64,000 bases of DNA, from contig NC_045141.1 of assembly GCF_008831285.2 (NCBI RefSeq), forward strand, positions 10,652,106 through 10,716,105, written 5' to 3'. Positions 62,301-64,000 of the stretch are shown here, piece after piece. A program made the position numbers and the translations under genes. Within the stretch, counting starts at the first letter, position 1. The number at the start of each line of letters is the position of its first letter. The DNA comes from Nymphaea colorata (taxonomy: Eukaryota > Streptophyta > Magnoliopsida > Nymphaeales > Nymphaeaceae). Below the pieces are notes generated by a model. That model was not told where the DNA came from and did no database searches. It saw only the letters and a list, made by a program, of their open reading frames with translations.

Positions 62301-63697
62301 CACGTATCCGTATCTATACTCCGATACCTGAATCCCGATACCGATACTCCTTGGATACGTCTGGATCGGGTCTGGGTCAAACCCTATCCGAACCTGTTAA
62401 AGAAAACCCGATTTCTTTTTTATCGACCTTTCTTTCTCCCTTTCACCCGACGAGGTCTGTGCCTTTAGAGTTTATGCAGCTGCAGCAGATCATGGGCAAA
62501 GATGGCAGATAGTTTAATGTTTTTTGTGATGAACTATTAGTTTTAGTTTAATGTTTTTTTTTTTCATTTTATCATTTGATAATATAAAATTAGCCGTATC
62601 CGCGTATCCTAAAAAATTAAAAATTGCTGTATAAACGTTTTCTCTTGCAATACTGTTGCACTATGCTTTTCTAGGTTTTACGATTGGAATATGTTTGAAT
62701 ACTTAAGTGAGGATTTATGTTTTAATTGGTCCTTCTTGTGATCCTTATCATTGTGACCTTTCATGACTATCGTGGATTATTGATTTCGCTTATGCTCCTC
62801 TGTTGGTCCTTGCATATGCTGTCAAGAATCCGACGGGCTGGAGAGCTTTTGACACATATTAGAACCTTAAAGATGTATTCTTGGGAGCTCTTATTTACTG
62901 ACAGGCTGATGGAAGTTAGAGAACTGGAAGTGAAACATCTATCAGTATGTACCAATTATATCCTTGCTTGGATGGAATTGATAACTTGCAAGCTGACTTT
63001 TGTATCTTAAATAACTTCAATTCTTGATTTTTCTATGCTTACAGACTCGAAAGTATCTAGATGCCTGGTGTGTGTTCTTTTGGGCTACAACCCCAACACT
63101 CTTTTCGCTTTTTACCTTTGGTCTTTTCACTTTGCTGGGACATCCACTTAATGCTGCTACAGTAAGGAGGAAATCTATTTTACTAATTAAATGCTTCATT
63201 CATGTTTTATCAATTGTGTTTGTATATGAAATTTTCATTGTGATTCTTTTGCAGGTGTTTACGTGTGTAGCATTGTTTAACATTTTAATTTCTCCGCTAA
63301 ATTCGTTTCCTTGGGTGATTAATGGCATAATTGATGTAAGATAATTTCGTGCTTCATTAGCATGATGTGTTATATTCTCCACTGTTGGGAAGAGTCCTAA
63401 CTTTCTTATGGCTCCTTGCAGGCAGTAATATCCACTAGAAGGTTAACCAGATTGCTCTGTTGTACCTCTGCCATGCATCAGCAAACGATCCAGTCCTTTG
63501 GCCATTTTGAAAGGGCAGTTAGATCATGTACTTATCCCCATGGAAATCAACAAAACAATATCCATGACATTATGGCAGTTGTGATCAATGATGCTAATTG
63601 TGTTTGGACAAACAAGAAATCTACCAACAAGGCTATAGTCTTGAAACATATAAACCTTGAAATCCCTTGTGGTTTTCTCGTCGCTATTGTGGGAGAG
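28486..63697 (+). CDS. ABCC13: ABC transporter C family member 13-like (MRP11), first 18 exons
   Basis: A plant MRP-type full-size ABC transporter, a multi-pass membrane exporter. The substrate is unknown from sequence. Exons: 28486-28524, 29929-29969, 30091-30175, 31802-31972, 32057-32185, 35442-35533, 35623-35692, 36509-36763, 38250-38319, 38580-38640, 40803-40890, 59997-60115, 61693-61790, 62003-62069, 62827-62944, 63045-63161, 63255-63335, 63422-63697. Every junction keeps frame, giving 659 codons. Intron 2 is AT-AC; the rest are GT-AG. Identifying parts are [20 protein letters not shown], then hydrophobic N-terminal segments, [14 protein letters not shown], the TMD1 runs [36 protein letters not shown] and [20 protein letters not shown], and [18 protein letters not shown]1 begins as [16 protein letters not shown]. 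Walker A and everything after it lie beyond the window. The start fits the family (about 1400 residues in full). The N-terminal exons 1-7 are less conserved, and a small extra exon cannot be excluded. Confidence 0.93.
29970..30090 (+). other. U12-type AT-AC intron (ABCC13-like intron 2)
   Basis: A 121-nt intron that begins ATATCCTTT, the exact U12 5' splice-site consensus, and ends CAAGTTCCAC. TTCCTTAGC at 30073-30081 differs at one base from the U12 branch consensus TTCCTTAAC, and its A lies about 11 nt from the 3' end, within the usual U12 range. Removal joins phase 2 to phase 1 and makes a clean ATG (Met) codon between CFGD and VFGFGGN. No GT-AG pair gives the same frame here. Confidence 0.9.
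30330..30865 (+). pseudogene. Copia RT/RNase H relic in ABCC13-like intron 3
   Basis: The reading [20 protein letters not shown] matches the Copia PDI.YAV..V..FM.. segment. [20 protein letters not shown] (30649-30708) matches the W.SKKQ..V..SSAEAEY RNase H motif. GKTKHI (30835-30852) matches the TKHIE.D tail. Sense to the host gene. No LTRs found. Stops interrupt it. Confidence 0.75.
32320..32525. repeat. Diverged direct duplication in intron 5
   Basis: AAGCACACTTAAGGAGCGTA followed by GTGTTAAACACACT (about 32345-32378) recurs as AAGCACACTAAGGAGCATGG plus TGTTAAAACACAC (about 32482-32514). Confidence 0.7.
32758..32892. repeat. Tandem duplication, about 70-bp unit x2
   Basis: ACTTTCTTCCCATCAGACGA..TGCTGG..AAATGCTTCACACATTTTGG is followed by a second copy ACTTACTTCCCATCAGATGA..AAATGCTTAACACATGTTGG. 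In intron 5. Confidence 0.85.
33745..34280 (+). mobile_element. Possible LTR-retrotransposon 3' end (relic) in intron 5
   Basis: CACACCTTGAGGACAAGG..GAAGGGGGGAGAATTGATG looks like the end of a Gypsy-type polyprotein followed by a purine tract. Then comes an LTR-like stretch with CTTTATAAATAGC (about 33999) that could be a TATA box. No matching second LTR was found and no RT lies nearby. The evidence is motif-like only. Confidence 0.35.
34365..34640. repeat. Diverged tandem duplication, about 130 bp x2
   Basis: Both halves carry AATTTAAT/GATTTAATGG, TATGTTAAGTAAAATA/TATTAAATAAAATA and TGTTTAAAAACAATGACATC/TGTTTAAAAACGATGACACC followed by CTCCTTTT. The first half centres on 34430-34490, the second on 34555-34635. 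Confidence 0.75.
37182..37870. repeat. Degenerate tandem array, seven copies of an 88-140 bp unit
   Basis: The unit core (A/G)A(T/C)GACCTAAAATTCACATATGATGAAAGAAAATA (shown with ambiguities, in parts) recurs near 37184, 37272, 37385, 37484, 37584, 37724 and 37846. Each core is followed by ATAAAACAT, an ATGAGCCAA-like piece, AAAAATACTC and a CT-rich run. It lies in ABCC13-like intron 8, just after an AT microsatellite (37149-37182). Confidence 0.85.
41388..41414. repeat. (GA)n microsatellite
   Basis: GGGAGGGGGAGAGAGAGAG run near the start of intron 11. Confidence 0.85.
41700..42480 (-). other. Unrecognised minus-strand open frames in intron 11
   Basis: Three consecutive open frames (42456-42256, 42246-41902, 42035-41718) read almost continuously with one or two frame changes. 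The first, with [19 protein letters not shown], has the flavour of the plant LINE RNase H start (a G..G.V..D..G pattern) but lacks clear acidic catalytic context. It may be a decayed retroelement or captured exon. Weak evidence. Confidence 0.25.
43837..43841. repeat. Target-site duplication AATAG (left) of Copia C
   Basis: AATAG immediately left of the LTR at 43842, identical to AATAG at 59646-59650 immediately right of the other LTR. Five bases is the expected Copia size. Confidence 0.92.
43842..44367 (-). repeat. 3' LTR of Copia C
   Basis: Matches 59228-59645 from TGTAAATCAGGCCCAAACAA onward. It is about 110 bp longer because of a TATA-rich expansion at 44250-44342 and a 27-bp duplication of AACTTATATTAATCACAAC plus AAAAGATA at 43947-44001. 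The left end is exact. The right end is blurred by the microsatellite. Confidence 0.9.
45486..46236. mobile_element. Non-autonomous hAT (Pack-type) carrying a glycosyltransferase fragment
   Basis: A 751-bp element flanked by ACCTTGTT on both sides (45478-45485 and 46237-46244), a perfect 8-bp duplication. The ends pair as CAGGGCTGGGCAT (left) and ATGCCCAGGCTTA (right), inverted with about 11 of 13 matches. Subterminal GGGCC/CGGGC repeats are dense at both ends, as in many plant hAT elements. There is no transposase. The centre encodes part of a UDP-glycosyltransferase. It splits the reverse transcriptase of Copia C, whose reading resumes on both sides. Confidence 0.92.
45668..46008 (+). pseudogene. 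Captured UDP-glycosyltransferase (UGT) C-terminal fragment
   Basis: Frame 1 (45668-45892) contains a PSPG box, the UDP-sugar binding signature: [18 protein letters not shown] (HCGWNS at codons 42-47), [19 protein letters not shown] and SKMI. The first tryptophan expected in the box is Cys here. After a frame change near 45890 it continues [18 protein letters not shown], then [14 protein letters not shown] and TAG at 46006, matching the tail of a UGT. The sequence resembles the UGT87 type most, by memory of motif wording. The N-terminal two thirds are absent, so it cannot be a working enzyme. It is in the sense orientation of the ABCC13-like host gene. Confidence 0.88.
48103..48339 (+). repeat. 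5' LTR of Copia A
   Basis: Begins TGTTGACATATGTGGTG and ends CTGTTTCTACA, followed at once by the primer site. Shares long stretches with the Copia B LTR (for example CTAGTGGGCACCA and GGTTTTCCACGTTACATC on B's coding strand), so A and B belong to related families. Confidence 0.95.
48353..49390 (+). other. C-rich leader of Copia A; no gag recognised
   Basis: About 1 kb rich in TCGCC, TGCTGC and CCGTC motifs, far more GC-rich than the intron. Open frames occur in all three + frames and on the minus strand, which reflects composition, not coding. A gag of the kind found in Copia B (55619-56479) is absent here, so gag was lost before or at insertion. Confidence 0.6.
51011..51399. repeat. Inverted RT segment of Copia A bounded by 17-bp inverted repeats
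   Basis: CATCTAGAGGAGTAGAA (51011-51027) and its exact reverse complement TTCTACTCCTCTAGATG (51383-51399) enclose 355 bp. The enclosed DNA reads on the minus strand as [11 protein letters not shown] and upstream RT sequence, while both flanks of A read on the plus strand. By comparison with Copia B the segment has been flipped relative to the element. Confidence 0.9.
51919..51923. repeat. Target-site duplication TGGCC of Copia B (left copy)
   Basis: TGGCC here and at 57297-57301, directly outside the two LTRs of B. Confidence 0.92.
51924..52170 (-). repeat. 3' LTR of Copia B
   Basis: TGTAGAAATACGAAC..ACTATCAACA on the plus strand. The pol stop codon (TGA) lies six bases inside the LTR. Differs from the 5' LTR at one position near 51996. 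Confidence 0.95.
52165..55743 (-). CDS. Copia B pol polyprotein (protease, integrase, RT, RNase H), 1192 codons open
   Basis: Order as in Ty1/Copia. First a zinc-knuckle end (DYCWDLHP near residue 17), then protease [12 protein letters not shown] (residues 99-110) and integrase with WHERFGHL and CDVCQFAKH (the zinc finger). The DDE core reads [18 protein letters not shown] and [12 protein letters not shown] reads [39 protein letters not shown] and the catalytic [11 protein letters not shown]. RNase H reads [28 protein letters not shown] and [12 protein letters not shown]. It ends [24 protein letters not shown] and LEGEC. Typical length, no internal stop. As written the frame is separate from gag, so the normal fused gag-pol cannot be made. 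The ATG at 55743 is only the first Met of the open frame, not a proven start. Confidence 0.95.
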   Translation of the reverse strand: MVLAAHLGLFAGALTVDYCWDLHPEKKGNRGRSLTGRTPVSEVQATSSGEKVSISADQLRELRAYLGRLDVNKTETSEGTTANHALAVIGNQGNSSVGEWIVDSGATHHMTGNPKLFHEYKLSSGRERVSLADGSSTCVAGEGTLSLLDKFHVQGALHVPQFPLNLLSVSRLTKELNCELIFSADRCVLQDLVTGKRIGIGLASDGLYRLPIRVATALLTAIRKTDKRREDCLQSFMYWHERFGHLPFGILKHLFPDLCSSFDVSSISCDVCQFAKHVRASYPLSSSCANEAFSLIHSDVWGPSGIYTRQGFQYFITFIDDFSRATFIYLLKDRSEVPRIIETFILLVHTQYGANVKTFRSDNAREYMCRPVEEFLRQRGIVHETSCSYTPPQNGVAERKNRQLLNVTRALLFQRNLPKHYWGDAVLTSAYLINRMPSRVLNGRTPHSLLPGSRPPFPLPPRVFGCVCFIHDHSPNVKKLDPRSIKGVFVGYSPTQKGYKCIDPITGRAYVTRDVTFLEHASYFGANPLQGEQSVGREEYSQRQELQFIDFLDYKKAESLNTVDVPEKEERGDNSIEKEGPQLFGQFYSRRGTRTEVMTCDVSSTSNPNATPSLDEPSPTEETVETHDEVEKKNDDLPIALRKGVRSCTQHPIGNFVSYSRLGKDYKCFVSTLSLAVIPRTVAEAQSDSKWADAMKEEIDALRRNLTWEVVKIPEAAHLVGSKWVYTIKYKPDGSVERYKARLVAKGFSQKYGIDYLETFAPVAKMKTVRVVISLAVMKEWKMYQLDVKNAFLNGDLEEEVYMHMPPAYEEPKMCCKLKKALYGLKQSPRAWFERLRRVMIRHGYKQGNGDHTLFVKKKESKVTLLLVYVDDMIVTGDDEEEIIKLKGLLATEFDLKDLGKLRYFLGIEVARSSTGIVLNQRKYTLDLLEETGKLGCRPTPTPFDTGHKLSLRDGEPLCEEDKGRYQRLVGKLIYLTLTRPDITFAVNVLSQFMHAPTDAHLKAVDRVLCYLKKNPGKGLLYVKQETVEIEGYSDADWAGCGDTRRSTTGYCVYLGGNLVVWRSKRQDVCSRSSAEAEYRAVAMGVSELLWLKILLTDIGIEIEGSMKMYCDNKSAINLANNPVLHDRTKHVEIDRHFIRERIDAKELILPYMKSEDQTADVLTKALPSASFERNVSKLGMFDMYAQLEGEC
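55619..56479 (-). CDS. Copia B gag (UBN2-type capsid), 286 codons, frameshifted before pol
   Basis: Capsid-like protein that packages element RNA. Recognised by the Copia gag pattern: [20 protein letters not shown] near residue 33, IDGSNPEPA, then [32 protein letters not shown] and [17 protein letters not shown], all near the expected spacing. The zinc knuckle starts as CTHCG, but the frame changes there: the other frame continues DYCWDLHP. A family member would read CxxCGxxGHxxxxC with no break, so a short deletion is inferred at about 55690-55715. Starts at ATG 56479, about 560 bp inside the 5' LTR. Confidence 0.9.
   Translation of the reverse strand: MIMAASSSSTVNTNPTEIGAFRTENVPMQVITLRLTKANYFSWSPAMTMGIAGRGRMAYIDGSNPEPARTSDVWHTWFLEDNQVKTWIVNSVSADIQPLILRKKTARDMWVVLEQMYGQKKTAIRTYQVMKTVYGIRQGTSSVAEYYGALKAKWEELDYHSDIPWHCPHDQALYVAHEWENRVFLFLAGLNDEFEGVRSQILNSGEVSSIEDVYSCVEAEEQRRLVTQEGKRELVPYNERSALVSRGPGGPSRSLRRCTHCGLLLGSSSRKEGEQREIFDWENACV
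56480..57036 (-). other. GC-rich leader of Copia B
   Basis: Between the primer site and gag. Contains repeated GGGCGTCGG/GGCGCTGGGCGG motifs (56812-56960), with open frames in several registers that are composition artefacts. Similar in style to the leader of Copia A. Confidence 0.7.
57037..57049 (-). promoter_or_regulatory. Primer-binding site of Copia B (initiator tRNA-Met)
   Basis: GGCTCTGATACCA on the plus strand, i.e. TGGTATCAGAGCC on the element strand, directly abutting the 5' LTR. Confidence 0.93.
57050..57296 (-). repeat. 5' LTR of Copia B
   Basis: Same 247 bp as 51924-52170 with one substitution. Confidence 0.95.
57302..57514 (+). pseudogene. Copia A pol C-terminal end and polypurine tract
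   Basis: After the B insertion the RNase H tail of A resumes: [35 protein letters not shown] and MYAQLEGEC, running into the LTR as in Copia B. The purine tract TTGAGGGGGAG precedes the LTR. Confidence 0.9.
57515..57762 (+). repeat. 3' LTR of Copia A
   Basis: Starts TGTTGACATATGTGGTG, ends CTGTTTCTACA, followed by the right-hand GATAT duplication. Longer than the 5' LTR by an 11-bp difference around CTGGGTCTGGAT. Confidence 0.94.
57768..58850 (-). pseudogene. Copia C gag remnant
   Basis: Minus-strand readings in UBN2-type order. [18 protein letters not shown] near 58820-58770 has its first residues upstream of the open frame at 58803. Then come [39 protein letters not shown] and [20 protein letters not shown], after a frame change [20 protein letters not shown] (58340-58280), and the linker [19 protein letters not shown] near 57990. 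The continuation into protease is broken by the Copia A insertion at 57767/48098. The region is degenerate but easily read. Confidence 0.88.
59216..59227 (-). promoter_or_regulatory. Primer-binding site of Copia C (initiator tRNA-Met)
   Basis: GCTCTGATACCA, the reverse complement of TGGTATCAGAGC, adjacent to the LTR starting at 59228. Confidence 0.93.
59228..59645 (-). repeat. 5' LTR of Copia C
   Basis: 418 bp, TGTAAATCAGGCCC..CTAACA on the plus strand, followed by AATAG. Confidence 0.94.
60973..61257. mobile_element. MITE-like element with about 30-bp inverted ends and internal duplication
   Basis: CCATGGGATGTGCCATTTGT followed by GACGGTTTTTA (60973-61003) pairs with TAAAAACTGTCATAAATGG followed by TGTATTCCATGATGG (61222-61256), inverted. 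A further diverged copy of the end lies at 61280-61311. Inside, an 89-bp unit ending in (AT)n is duplicated (about 60989-61077 and 61078-61166). No coding capacity. The TIR motif would fit a Mutator-like MITE, but the target duplication was not determined. Confidence 0.6.
61371..61419. repeat. Compound (AT)n-(TG)n microsatellite
   Basis: About 11 AT units followed by about 11 TG units in ABCC13-like intron 12. Confidence 0.9.
62268..62640. mobile_element. Small repeat relic in ABCC13-like intron 14
   Basis: Starts near CACACGGATACTTGGGTTTG with many GATACG/CGTATCC motifs and ends near GTATCCGCGTATCC followed by TAAAAAATT. Opposed GGATAC/GTATCC motifs suggest a decayed inverted-repeat transposon. 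It shares CGTATCCTAAAAAATT with 12172-12187 in the LINE insertion. Confidence 0.45.
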
Positions 63698-64000
63698 GTT
63701 TGTATTTATTGTTGCTAATCATCCATTTTAAGATTCACCTCCTTGTTGCAGAGCAAAACTGCAGATTCCTTTGCATGTTTCTGTATCCTATTCAGAACTT
63801 CATCTTCTTTAAGGAAATACTCTTTGTGTAATGTATATATGAATGTATATGCAGTCTATTATAATCTGGTAGGATCGCAAAGAACAAATTGAATGCTCTA
63901 AATATGTAGTTCTCCACACGCTCAAATGAGAGATAACACAAGGGCACTAAGGCACAAGAACAAAGTAAAAGAAAAATATTTAGCTTATCTACTTGAATAT
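63698..64000 (+). other. Start of ABCC13-like intron 18, no exon seen
   Basis: A GT donor at 63698 follows the VAIVGE codons. No Walker A sequence (GSGKS/T) appears before the window ends, so the next exon is outside. Confidence 0.7.

Noticed and set aside
1-64000. tRNA, rRNA, CRISPR arrays, bacterial promoters or ribosome-binding sites
   Set aside because: None seen. The initiator-Met complementary sequences are retrotransposon primer sites, not tRNA genes.

Overview
This is plant nuclear DNA, most probably from a flowering plant with a TE-rich genome. The evidence is GT-AG introns of very uneven size, two recognisable plant genes (both + strand), nested Ty1/Copia retrotransposons with initiator-tRNA primer sites, L1-type LINEs, hAT transposons and many AT/GA/GT microsatellites. 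I could not assign a species. Everything was read by eye, without alignment software or databases.

Region by region. (1) 1-6194: the 3' part of an RDM4/IWR1-like gene (RNA polymerase II/V assembly and nuclear import factor). Six exons were reconstructed between 2096 and 6194. The N-terminal exons were not found and probably lie upstream of the window. (2) About 6450-17576: a degenerate Copia element (called D). Its leader appears to hold an antisense L1-type LINE (about 7340-13130), and that LINE is split by a 3.2-kb hAT transposon (7706-10884) with an 8-bp target duplication. (3) 17.6-28.4 kb: intergenic DNA with a second antisense LINE (about 20.0-23.1 kb), a Copia fragment (23.27-24.18 kb), a duplicated microsatellite block and several CTCGAG-rich repeat relics. 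(4) 28486 to the window end: the first 18 exons (659 codons, open to the edge) of an ABCC13/MRP11-type ABC transporter. Exon phases join perfectly at every junction. The gene stops inside the first nucleotide-binding domain just before Walker A, so the rest lies beyond 64000.

The most notable features sit inside the ABCC13 gene. Intron 2 (29970-30090) is an AT-AC intron with a perfect U12-type 5' splice site and a near-consensus U12 branch site. Intron 11 (40891-59996, 19.1 kb) holds a Russian-doll nest. Copia C (43842-59645, minus, TSD AATAG) contains a 751-bp non-autonomous hAT (45486-46236) carrying a piece of a UDP-glycosyltransferase gene. C also contains Copia A (48103-57762, plus, TSD GATAT), and A contains Copia B (51924-57296, minus, TSD TGGCC). 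B is very young: its 247-bp LTRs differ at one base, and its pol frame is open for 1192 codons. A and B are related, and A has an inverted internal RT segment bounded by 17-bp inverted repeats. Other introns carry a seven-copy degenerate tandem repeat, a MITE-like element and retroelement relics.

The two host genes show no obvious functional partnership. The remaining sequence is transposon history. No RNA genes, CRISPR arrays or bacterial-type signals were seen.
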